From NCBI GenBank assembly GCA_024114885.1, contig CP099422.1:124001-188000 (forward strand): 64,000 nucleotides of DNA, in the 5' to 3' direction. Made by a program: the position numbers and the translations under genes. The notes beneath the pieces are model-generated. The model worked only from the letters and a program-made list of their open reading frames with translations. It was not told where the DNA came from and searched no databases. This document shows, piece by piece, positions 12,801 through 24,029 of the stretch. The first letter of the stretch is position 1, and every line of letters begins with the position of its first letter. Source of the DNA: Septoria linicola (taxonomy: Eukaryota > Ascomycota > Dothideomycetes > Mycosphaerellales > Mycosphaerellaceae).

Positions 12801-13990
12801 TTCTTAAAGAAAGTTAAAGAGATTATATTCTCTACTACTAAAGAAGTAGGAATATATAAATAGAAGGTTCTAATCCTAAGGAACTATAAGGAAGTAGTAA
12901 GTAATTTTAAGTAGAGTTATCTCTAGTAAAAAGCTATTTAGAAAGAGCTAGATATACTTATAAGTAATAATACCTAGACTATAGTAGTCCTACTAAAAGA
13001 GGCTAACTTAGTTACCTTAAGATAGGTCTTTAATATTAAGAGAAAACTTAGTAGTACTATTAAAAAGTTTAAAGTAAGACTAGTTATAAGAGAGTTCTTC
13101 TAAAAGTATAGAGTAGACTATATAGAAACTTTTACCTCTATAGTTAGGTAGAATACTCTAAGAGGATTTATAGCTATAGTCTATAAGAAGGACCTAGTTC
13201 TATACTAAGTAGATATAAATAATATATTTATAGAGAGTACTCTATATAAGGATATCTATATAATCCTACTACTAGGTATTAACCTATTAACTAGTATAGT
13301 CTTATAAGTTCTAAGGAGTCTCTATAGGCTAAAGTAAGCTATAAGAGACTAGAATTAGCTATATATATTAAAGCTAAAAGGAATAGGATTTAGATAATTA
13401 GAAGTAGACCTATATCTTCTAATCTATAAGAAAAGGAAAGACCTAATAATCCTAATCTATATTAATAATATACCTATTACTATAGAGAGACTAGAAGATA
13501 TCCTCTAGTTTAAAGACTAACTTAGTAAGGTCTTTAAGATTAAAGATCTTAGAGAACTAGATAAGATTCTTAGAATAAGACTAATAAGAAATAGATAGTA
13601 AGGCTAGCTAAAACTTAACTAGAAGCACTATATCTAAGAGAATCTAGCTAAGATAGGAATAGGCTAAGAAACTATTACTAGAATTAGGCTAATTTAGCTA
13701 AAAAGTAATAACTAAGCTACCCTTACTCTAGTTAAGGACTTATATATTTATAATAAGTCTAAATATATTAATATCTTATATAATACTATAAGAAAGCTCT
13801 AGTAGAACAGACTTATCTCTATAGAATATATAAATATAAAAGAGATAGTAGTAGATAGTCTTACTAAGCTAAAGAATAGACTATAGTTTTAGGAGTTTAT
13901 AAGGTAGCTCTACCTTATATAAGAGATATATAAAAGATAACTCTAAGCCTTAGAGTTAGACTAAGAGGAGTCTAAAAGAAAGATTTTAGT
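9880..13990 (+). pseudogene. degenerate copia Gag-Pol polyprotein (element E)
   Basis: The domain order gag, zinc knuckle, protease, integrase, reverse transcriptase can still be read. The zinc knuckle (10537-10581) has the spacing CX2CX4HX4C, but three ligands read Tyr (TGC/TGT to TAC/TAT, CAC to TAC). Near 10974 the protease segment reads LDSYTLSYIT, a RIP form of LDSCTLSHIT. An integrase core follows near 11570-11900. The reverse transcriptase spans about 13030-13650; its catalytic YVDD is YINN at 13458-13469, both Asp codons GAT having become AAT. Integrase ahead of RT makes this Ty1/copia, not Ty3/gypsy. Stops throughout show it is dead. Confidence 0.85.
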
Positions 13991-14294
13991 TACTTAACTC
14001 CTCCTTAGTTAGACTTTATAAAGTCCTAAATTCTCTTACTAATATTAGACCTATTACTAACTATAATATTACTATATAGTACCTAGCTAAACTAGATACC
14101 TCCTAAGGCTAAGTACTAGTTAATATTAAAGACCTCCTCTATAGTAGCTATAGAAAGTTTATTAGATTAATAGTTAGTACTATCTAGTTATTAGTCTAAA
14201 AAGTAAGTACTTAATAACTAATTAAGATTAGGACTAGTATTTAAGTACTATAGATAATCTATTAAAAGATCTAACTATATAGTATAAGTAGAAG

Positions 14295-14571
14295 TATTAA
14301 GAATATATCCTAGATAGTTAGTCTAGATATAGACATCTAAGTATAGTTCTAGATACCTAAGGTATCTACCTAAGGCTTAGTAAGAGGTATATCTTACTTC
14401 TCTTTCTTCTCTTCTTAGATAACTAACTTAATTAACTTTATATTTAGTTCCTAGTATATTACTACTATACTATATATATAAGTTAGTTTAAGATTAATCC
14501 TCTATTCTTCTTTACTACGCTATACTCTCCTTAATATTATATAGTATATAATACGCTCTCTACTTTTAATA
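14295..14571 (+). repeat. copia E 3' LTR (277 bp)
   Basis: Starts TATTAAGAAT after a purine-rich stretch (14282-14294) and ends TTTTAATA. It is the reverse complement of 323-599 over its whole length. Confidence 0.85.
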
Positions 14572-17500
14572 ATTACTAGCTAAAGGATATAGAGTATACT
14601 ATCGAGGACTCTAGATCTTATAATAGCGAGAAGTAGAGAGAGAGGTTATAAGCTTTTTAAGCTTCTACTACTTTTTCTATATAAGGTTTAGTAGTTAGAG
14701 GTAAAAACTCTACTTAGAGAGGTTAGCTAGTAGAACGTTCTATAGTTACCTTTTTAAATAATAATTACGTTATATCTTCTATACTATACTTTAAACTATA
14801 CTAGTAGTATAGATAGATAAGTAATTAGTACTAGTATTCGTTTATAGTTACTAATAGTCTTAAACTTCTAGAGAATTAAGTCTTTAACTACCTTATATAG
14901 TAGTTATCGTATATAAAGGTAATTTACTTTAAGGATTATTTTATAGTAGACCTAATTAGATAAAGTACCTCTCTACGATAGTAGCTCGAGCTATTAAGAT
15001 AGGTTAATTATAGCTAGACTTAAATATAGTATAACTATCTTATAATAGTAGCTATCGAAGGTAATATTACTAAGTTTAGCTAAAATAGTCGACTTAAGAA
15101 GCTTTTACTAGCTACTAGCGAAGCTAAGCTAGCTTATACTAGCGAGTAAGACTTATACTAGAGTATTAGATATAGTTTTAACGATACTATACTAGTATCT
15201 TAATCGAGCTAGGGTTTAAATTATAGAGGCGAATACTTAATAATTACCTATAAGAAGCTTAGAGAGATAGAGCTAGCTATCTAAGAACCTAGACCCTACG
15301 ACGAGGTTATTTCTAATAAAGTAGACGATAAGCTTAGCGAGGAGACGTACGTTATCTTAGCTACTATTAATATAGTAGTAGAGAAAGCTTATAATAAAGA
15401 AACTATAGAGTAGTAGAAGCTAGATAATTATATTAGCGCCTATACTCTTTATAAGCGAGTTACTAATAAGATTAAACTAGTAAATACTAATATTACTATA
15501 ACTAATAGATTAAACCCTAGCGAATTAAAAGACTAGCGACAGACTTATATTAAGAAGGAAGTAGCTATACTACCTAGTACTAGACTCTACGATAGTAAGT
15601 ACTTAACTAAGAGGTTCTCGACGATCGAGCCTAGATTACGTCTTATACCTAAATAGCTTATAAAGTTTAAACCTAGTATAGAACTACTACTAAAGGAGCT
15701 AGATTTATTATACTATATACTAAGGAATCGAGAAGCTATCTTTACGTAGGACTTTACGTATTTAGGCCGAATTAATCCTAATATTACTCTATTATAGAAG
15801 ATTTAGATAGTTCCTTACGAGCTATAGTAGTATCTAGGCTTTAAGCTAAACCTATCTCTACGATACGTCGTAGAAGATATACTAAGATAACGAATCTAAG
15901 CTAGAACTCTCGAGCTATACTATAGTACCTATCGAAACCTATACTTCTTTATTAGTAAGAAGATAGAAATAGGTAAGCTAAAGAAGTATTAGTTAATTAA
16001 CGTAGTTTAGAAGTTTAATTAAATTACTATAAGAGATTTAAACTTACTACTTAACGCTAAGAGTTTCTTTAAGGACTTTACTAGTTACGCGCTAGCCTCG
16101 TTAGTAGATATTTTCTCTAGATATAACTAAATTCTACTCGATAAATTATATAGAGACCTTATAGGCTTTAATTTACTACTAGGCTTGTTATAGTAGATAA
16201 CGTTACTATAAGGAGCTACGAATTCTATTACCTAGTTCGTTCGTATTATTAATTAAGTCCTTATAGAGTATATCTCGTATAAGGTATAGCTATTCTTTAA
16301 TAATATTAGTATTAAATAGCCTAAGACGAAGTATAATAGTAAAGAGGTTAAACCTAGCCTCTACTAGTATATTATTAAATATATTATAGCTATAGACGAC
16401 GTTCTCTATAATATAGAGCGAGCTAATATAACTATAGCTTTTAATAAGTTATAGCTCTATTACGAATAGTTAGTAATCGTTAGCTACCTTACTAGTATTA
16501 ATAGTTACTATCTAGACTTCGTAAGAGTAGTAAAGATTAAGAAATAGCTAAACCTAGAAAATTAGAAAGATATTCGAACCTTCCTTAGCGTAGTTATATA
16601 CTACTACGTCTAGGTTAAAGGTTTTACGATTATACTTACTCTACTATTTAAACTCTTATAGAAGGATATTAAGTTTTAATAGACTATCGAATACTAACTA
16701 GCTAAAGATATCGTCTTAAAGATACTAGTTTTAGCTCTAGCTCTAGTTACTCTTAACTATAGAGAAGGAGTAGGACTTATTATCGTAGGCGTAGATTCGA
16801 GTAGTAAAGGTTAAGAATATACGCTTTCTTAATATAATCGAGATAAGCTACTTCTTCGCTATCTAGTTCGATATAAGTCTAGCCTATTTAACCTAGTAGA
16901 AGTTAAATATAATACTAGAAAACGCTAATACCTTAGTATACTAAAGGTATTAAAGAAGCTAAAACTATAGCTATTCGGAGTATACTTCTAACTAGAGATT
17001 AATATAAATACTCTCGTTTACTAGCTTAATAAAGCTATCTCTAATTTACTAAATATAGTAATAACGCGCTAGCTAGTATAGATCTACCTCTTCGACTTTA
17101 ACGTTATATATATTCCTAGTAAGAAGTATATAGCTCTAGATTCGCTATCGAGAAAGCCTATTACGCCTAAAGATATAGAGGCTATAGAATAGGAAGAAGA
17201 CGTAGATCTAATAATTAACGAGTAATTCTTCGATACTTTTTACGTTAACGCTTTCTCTATATAGGTAATTTAGAGCGAGCTATCTACGATTAATAGAATC
17301 TACTCTTAGGAGTTAATAAATATCGCCTTCGTACTTATATAGATATAAAGGCCTAAAAGAGTTTCTAATAACGAGTATAAGTAGTTAAGGAAGAAGTATC
17401 GGCTATTTTATATTAAGAATAACTAGCTCTAGGGCTAAGAGCGAGTAGCTAGACCTCTATAGCGAGTTATCGATAAACTTAAAGTATAAGCTCGTATTAT

Positions 17501-18990
17501 TAGAGTATACTATTATAAGAACGGTTACTATAGCGCTAAATAGATATATAATCTTATCTAGAAACGATAGTAGTAGGATAGGGTTTAGGCTTAAATCTCG
17601 CTCGCTATTTAGTAATATACTATTTATAGTCTTTAGTATAGGAGATAGGTATCTAGAGAACTATAGATCCTACTCTAAGTTATAGTCGGCTAGCGGTAGT
17701 ATATTAATAGCTTATATATCTTAAAGAACTATTCGTTAATAGTTATACGCGAATCTCTATCGCGCTAGCTAGAAGCACGTATATTCTAGTACTTAGCGAA
17801 GAGTATCTTCTTAGTATAGATAGTAAGGTTTATATAGGAAGAGATCTTTTACTAATAGGGTACTACTATAGAAGTTATTCTCGATAACTATAAGACTAAC
17901 CTTAGCGAAGTAGAAAAGCTACTACTATTATATAGTATTAAACGTATTAATATTTCGCTATACTACTCTTAGTCTAACGCTATCGTTAAAGTCAGCTATA
18001 AAACGATACTAGACGCTTATTTAAAACTATCTAATAGTAGCCTTTATTTAATTAGAGACTATATCCTAGTAGTATTATAGGTAGAGAGAACGATAATAGT
18101 CTCTACTACTAGCCTAACGCTATTAGAAGTAATAATTAGGTATAATATAGTACTACTAATCGAGCTAGAATACTATACTTTCTAGATTATAGATTAGGGT
18201 AAGATTAAGACTAGAGTAGAGCTTCTTACGATTCGAGCTTAAGCTCTAGAAGCTATAGAAACGACTATAGAAGAAGGACGACTATATTAATAGCGTCTCT
18301 AAGAATAGAATAAAGCGTACTTTAATAAATATTACTATATAGATCTTACTATACTAGAGGAAGAGGATCTCGTATTAGTATACCGCTCTAAGTTAAAAAC
18401 TAGCTTCTCTTATAAGCTTATATTTAGGTAGGAAGGCTCTTTTAGAGTATCTAAAGTATTATAGAGAGGTATATCGTATAAGCTTAAGGAACTAGATAGC
18501 TCTAAATAAGAGTATATCTATAAGAGAATAGATCTTAAGAAATATACCTTTCTATAAGAAAACCTAAAGCTAGTTCTAGATTAGGTAGAACTAGAAGAAG
18601 TACTACTACTAATAGAGAAGGTTATAGAACTAGGACTTCTACCTAGGTATAAGTATCTATAGATCTTTATTAGTAAGCTATTAGTAATAACTTAATAAGA
18701 AAAGGAGAGTTATATACGCTAGCTACTAATAGAGCTTAAAGAAGAAGTAGAAGACTTAGTAAGCTAAAGGCTAAAGCTAGCCTAGTAGAGCTAAAGAAGT
18801 AGAAATTCGACGAGCGATACTTAATTAGAAGTATAAGCTAAGGTCTAGCTACTAAAAGCCTAGCCGCTACTATACGGATATACGAAAATAAGGCTCTTTT
18901 AAGTTAGTAGAGGTAACGACGATAGTATCTAAGTCTTAGTCCTAGTTAGCGATAGTAAGGCGTATACTATAGTAGTTAGTAGTAGCGTTA
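14572..18990 (+). pseudogene. degenerate gypsy pol (RT, RNase H, integrase), copy C
   Basis: Reverse transcriptase motifs lie at about 15950-16700. RNase H (about 16750-17160) ends in a fungal gypsy signature around DSLSRKP. Integrase (about 17450-18300) has zinc-binding positions altered by RIP, for example a CTIC motif read as YTIY. The tail is hydrophilic, and I see no chromodomain. Relative to A and B this copy lacks about 0.7 kb (B 24175-24893). Many in-frame stops. Confidence 0.8.
14743..14767. repeat. 25-bp inverted-repeat motif, copy C, gag-protease/pol border
   Basis: RIP-diverged form of the motif (arms TAGTTACC and AATAATTA), at the position homologous to 5143 in A and 28993 in B. 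Confidence 0.65.
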
Positions 18991-19034
18991 GTAGTATACG
19001 ACGACTATAGAAGCGTTAAGGTAAAGTAAACTTT

Positions 19035-19059
19035 TAGTTGTCTTTTTAAACGATAACTA
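19035..19059. repeat. 25-bp inverted-repeat motif, copy C, pol/ORF3 border
   Basis: Arms TAGTTGTC and GATAACTA with loop TTTTTAAAC. Counterpart of 23989-24013 in B. Confidence 0.7.
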
Positions 19060-19439
19060 AAACTTACGTAACTAAGCCTCGCGTATAGACCTCTAATCCT
19101 AATAGTAGTTACGCTACTATAGTAAGATATATAATTAGACTACTTTTACGCTCTAAACGATCTCTTCTTCCTTATTAACTATTAATTAGTTACTATAGAG
19201 CCTTACTTCTATTAAGGTTAGTTCTTATCTTTCGTTACTACCTAGTAACGCTACCTAGCTATTTATATACGTAAGTAGTAACTAACGTAATAGAAAACTC
19301 TTTAACTAGTTATACGCTCGACTCTCTTTACTATTTAAGTTACTTACTACTAGTTACGCGCTTTATATCGCCCTAAGCTACTAATACGACTATTTAAAGA
19401 CGTTCTCTTTCTCTATTACGTATAAAGAATAAGACTCCT

Positions 19440-20012
19440 TCTTTCTAGCGTTCTTTAACGCCTAAGCTATTAAGACCGGCGCTTTCGCCTTCTACCTTAC
19501 TCGTTCGAAGTCCTATATAAGAACTACCTAGATAAGAGTCTCTAAAGAAACGATAAAAGATAGCTTCTTTAAGTTCTATATAAAGTATAGCGCTTGCTCG
19601 TACTAGTCGTAAAGGCTCTCTCGTTAGTTTCTAGCCTTTAAGTAGACCTCTTACTAGTATAACGAACCTTAATAACGCTACTAAAGCTATTCTATTACTA
19701 GAGATACTATAAGACTAAGAGGAGAGCGTCGACTTAGTACTTAAGTAAGTCGAGGAAATAAATAATAAGATAAAGATTAGTATATTTAACTTCTTTAAAC
19801 GCCTCTTAACTAAGATTTTACTAAAGTACCTTAACGCGTAGAGTATAAAGCGCGATAATATAAAGAAAATACGCTAAGAAGGCTAAGACTTAGTAAAGGA
19901 GAGAAACTTAATTTAGTAGTAGCTACGTATAGAGTTTAAGTACGAGTAAAACTTCTCTTTTCTTAACTAAGTCTTATATAATAAAGAGATACTTAGAAAC
20001 CTTCGTTAGTAG
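19440..20012 (+). pseudogene. gypsy ORF3, copy C, first part
   Basis: One reading frame runs to 20012 and, after one copy of the 4-bp target duplication is removed, continues in the same frame at 33148. The predicted N-terminal part is rich in Ser, Pro and basic residues, then becomes helical (around 19680-19800: an acidic stretch, then FNFFKRLLTKILLKYL). I recognise no family. The true start codon cannot be fixed; the frame looks coding from about 19440. Stops are mostly TAG/TAA, as expected from CAG/CAA/TGG under RIP. Confidence 0.6.
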
Positions 20013-20291
20013 TAATAGATAATAACTACCCTAATACTAACCTCCTAGGCAGGTATAAGAGTAGCTATTATAGAACAAGACCTATTCGGAGAGTAATAGT
20101 CTTGTAATATATAGGTTAAACGGTAGTAACGAGCTTAAACTAGCAGCTCTAGGACTAAGAGCCTTATACTAGGACCGTAGGATATTAAATTAATCAAGTA
20201 GAGTAAATATTACTATCTTAAAACGAGCTACTACCTTGCTTTTATACTAAAACTACTAAGTACGGTATATAGGTAGGCCTTTACCTTACTA
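20013..20291 (-). repeat. gypsy 3' LTR, copy B (279 bp)
   Basis: Same length and termini as 32865-33143. Preceded on the minus strand by a purine tract (20305-20292, AAGAAAGGGAGGAT). Confidence 0.9.
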
Positions 20292-20305
20292 ATCCTCCCT
20301 TTCTT
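20292..20305 (-). other. polypurine tract of gypsy B
   Basis: Minus strand AAGAAAGGGAGGAT directly before the 3' LTR; the same tract precedes the C 3' LTR at 35877-35889. Expected site of plus-strand priming. Confidence 0.7.
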
Positions 20306-20413
20306 AATATCTAACTAGATACCTAACTACCTATAGACCTTACTTAGAATTACTTAAAGTTAGCTAGCTTTCCTATTAAAGTCTATTAAACTTTCAATTA
20401 GAGGCCTATTAAA

Positions 20414-20438
20414 TAGTTGCCTTTTCTAATAATAACTA
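20414..20438. repeat. 25-bp inverted-repeat motif, copy B, between ORF3 and 3' LTR
   Basis: Arms TAGTTGCC and AATAACTA. Counterpart of 35745-35769 in C. Relative to element sense it appears flipped compared with the other three. Confidence 0.65.
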
Positions 20439-20454
20439 TTAAAAATACCTTCTT

Positions 20455-23400
20455 AGATCCGATTATTATTCGCTAGACGCTACTCTTCTACTCTATCCTT
20501 AGAGATCTTCTTAGGAACGGCTTCTCTCTTCTTCGATACTAATACTTCTAAGTTACTACCTACGCTTATAAAGCTAACTTCGCTAAACATATACTCCTTA
20601 ATATCTATAACCTTAGTAGAGGCGGTAGCGAATTAAGCTTTAGCCGTAGTCTACTATTTAGTTACGTAGGCCTTAAACTCCTTCTTATCTATACTAAAGA
20701 TCTTCTTTATTTCTATACTTACTACCTAATCTACCTATAGAACTCGGCCTACTAAGGTATTAGAAATCGGACCTAGGCCGGTTAGTAGTACCTTAGTAGC
20801 GAAAGGTTTTATTACTCGTATAGGATATATAGTGCCTAAAGCTATAAAGGGTATTCGTTCGCGATAGAGATATACGCTATAGACTATAGAAACGTTAATA
20901 CGATTACTATTAGGTAACTTATCTAACGCTTGACCCTTAGAGTAGGCTAGAAACACTATCGGAATTATACGATACTCGTTATCTACGCGAGTATACTACT
21001 AAGGAAGGTAGGAGTACGAAATAACTAGCGAGCCCGTATTAGTATAAGGGTTCTTCTAACTAAGATTAAGGTTAGCTTTTATATCGTCTATAATTACTAG
21101 AGCTATAGTCTCGACGAAGCCTATACTATAGCTTTACTTATTAGAGATAATACGCCTCGCTAGCTACTTCGCCTCCTTAGGGTTAAAGAGCCTATTACTA
21201 ACTATATTAGAGGTTAGTAAAAGTCGTCCTCTATCGCTAGTATCGTCTAGAGAGATCGTAAACTAAACCTAATTAAGGCCCTTCTTCTTAAGTAGTATAT
21301 TCTCGTTTAGGGCGATATACTAGAAGCCGTTAGAGTAGTTAGAACTAGCCTTATCGTCGAAGATATAAAAGATAGTAGATAGGTAGGCTACGTATTTAAT
21401 AGTCGTATACGGAGTAGTAACTAGCTAGTATAGCTATAGTAGAGGATACTAGCGAAGAAGCTATTAGGATAGCGAGTACTATATACTACGAGACTAACTA
21501 TACTAACTAATAGCTATATTATACTATCGATATAGTATAAACTCCTATCGTATAGCTTCGAGTAAGGAGTCCGGAATCTAAAATAGGCCTCTAGTAGAAG
21601 GAGAATAAAAGAGGAAGCTATAGTCGGTCTAGGTACTCTTATTACTATTATAGTCTAAGAGCTCCTAAGCCTTCTAACGAACGTTAGAAGTAACCTTCAA
21701 GTCTACTTCGGTTACAGAGAACTAAAAGGGTCTAAGATAGCTTCTACCTACCTCGTATATTAAGACGTTAATATCGTCCTCTAGTTCCTAAGTATTAGTA
21801 CTCTTCTTACTACGACAGGTACGTCCTATAGGCTTAGGGAAGAAAGTATTCGCTTCTAGCTTAAACTACGTCTAGTTTTAAGTATTCTAGGCGATAAAGG
21901 CTTAGAGATCGGCTATTCTACCTATCTAAACAATACGCTAGTAGAGAGTATATATTACTTTAGCCGTCTTTAGTAGCTTTAAACCTATAGTATTACCTAT
22001 CTTAGTCGTATATTCTTTATAAAGAGGCTAGCTAAGGTACGTAGGAATATTAATTAAAGCGTAGCTCTTAGCTACCTTCTTCTTCTCCTAGATATTATTA
22101 ACTTCTTTAAGGGCTCTACTAACGATTATATAGTAGTAGACTTTAGAGGTAATACTATCCTTTATATAAGCCTAGTAATAGAGATTAGGCTCCGAGTCGC
22201 TCTCTAGCTCGATTCTACTATTATCTTCTAATACGATTAGCGATAGACGTTACGGACTTAGTAGTAGCTCCGTCGTAGGTAACCCTTAGTCTTATATAGG
22301 ATTACTATTACCTAAAGCGCTTAATATAGGAGAAGTCTCGATTAAAGTAATAATATATTCTCTAGCGCGAAGTCTAGTAATCCTTCTACTTTTATAAAGA
22401 GCCTATATCGATTTAGGTATAAGCTTCTTTACTAAGCTTAGCGTTAACCTCTCTAATTAAGCTTTTAGCCTCTATATAGTACTAGGCGATATAGAATCTC
22501 TAAGACAAGGCTCTAGGGTCGTAAGTAAACTACCTTCTTCTCCTTCTCGACTAGAGTTTCAAGTAGGACTAGATAAGGATAGGCTCTTAGGCGTAGAGGA
22601 GAAGGAACGCCTATTAGATTATAGATTTCTAGAAGGAGGTAATAGTCTATAGAATATTAAGAGCTGTCTCTCTACTACTAGGAACACGTAAGTCGGTTCT
22701 TCGAAAGTCTCTCCTTTAGTAAGCTTAACTATAAATCTGTACTAATTAAGTCTATAGCCTGCCTCTAGGCGTGCCTCTCTTATCTTATAGCTAAATACGT
22801 CGACCTACGAGAGCTCCTTCTTAAACTTATTCTAGTAGCGTCTCCTATCTAAGTTTGTATTAATAAAGCCTAAGCTCTATAAGCTAGGAGTCTTCTTACT
22901 TCTCTATAGCTGAAAATACTAGCTACGAGAGAATATATTTACTACCTACTAATAGAAACGATCTTACTTTTACTACGCTAAGAAGACCTAGTCTTTAGGC
23001 TCGCTCTCTTCGAAGATACCTTTATACTTATTTAACTATTAACGAAGGTTCCTAAGTATCTCTTTATCGTATAAGACTTAGTTAAGAAAGGGGAAGTTTT
23101 ACTCGTGCCTAAACTCTATACGTAGCTACTACTAAATTAAGTTTCTCTCCTTTACTAAGTCTTAGCCTTCTTAGTATATTTTCTTTATATTATCGCGCTT
23201 TATACTCTACGCGTTAAGGTACTTCGGCAAAATCTTAGTTAAGAGGCGTTTAAAGAAGTTAAATATACCGATCTTTATCTTGTCGCTTACTTCCTCGACT
23301 TACTTAAGTACTAAGTCGACGCTTTCCTCTTAGTCTTATAGTGTCTCTAGCGATAGAATAGCTTCGGTAGCGTTATTAAGGTTCGTTATACTAGTAAGAG

Positions 23401-23610
23401 GTCTACTTAAAGGCTAGAAACTAATAAGAGAGCCTTCGCGATTAGTACGAGCGAGCGCTATACCTTATATAGAACTTAAAGAAGCTATCTTTCGTCGTTT
23501 CTTTAGAGACTCTTATCTAGGTAGTTCTTATATAGGACTTCGAATAGGCGAGGTAGAAGGCGAGAGCGCCGGTCTTAATAGCTTAGGCGTTAAAGAACGC
23601 TAGAAAGGGG
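20455..23610 (-). pseudogene. gypsy ORF3, copy B
   Basis: Same reading frame as the split ORF3 of copy C, in the same sense as pol. The longest stop-free piece is at 20956-20735; it reads through segments such as LPNSNRINVSIVYSVYLY and PFIALGTIYPI. About 1,050 codons. No signal peptide, transmembrane segment or known motif is apparent, so an envelope-like role has no support. It could be a captured host gene or an accessory retroelement protein. Confidence 0.6.
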
Positions 23611-23988
23611 AAGTCTTGTTCTTTATACGCGATAGAGAAAGAGAACGTCTTTAAATAGTCGTATTAGTAGCTTAGAGCGATATAAAGCGCGTAACTAGTA
23701 GTAAGTAACTTAAATAGCGAAGAGGGTCGGGTACGTAACTAGTTAAAGAGTTTTCTATTATATTAGTTACCGCTTACGTATATAAATAGCTAGGTAGCGT
23801 TACTAGGTAGTAACGAAAGATAAGAACCGACCTTAATAGAAGTAAGGCTCTATAGTAACTAATTAATAGTTAATAAGGAAGAAGAGATCGTTTAGAGCGT
23901 AAAAGTAGTCTAATTATATACCTTATCGTAGTAGCGTAACTACTATTAGGATTAGGGATCTATACGCGAGGCTTAGTTACGTAAGGTT

Positions 23989-24013
23989 TAGTTATCGTTT
24001 AAAAAGATAACTA
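23989..24013. repeat. 25-bp inverted-repeat motif, copy B, pol/ORF3 border
   Basis: Perfect 8-bp arms TAGTTATC and GATAACTA around GTTTAAAAA. Identical to the leader motif of the same element (32129-32153). Confidence 0.75.
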
Positions 24014-24029
24014 AAAGTTTACTTTACCT

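Larger units (their letters stand above)
9293..14571 (+). mobile_element. Ty1/copia-type element E
   Basis: A copia element with a partial 5' LTR (cut by gypsy A), primer-binding site, one long degenerate polyprotein region and a complete 3' LTR. The downstream flank is pol of gypsy C, so E inserted into C; the 5' part of C is expected beyond the left window edge. The interior is almost free of CG as well as TG and CA, unlike the gypsy copies around it, which keep many CG pairs. Confidence 0.85.
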
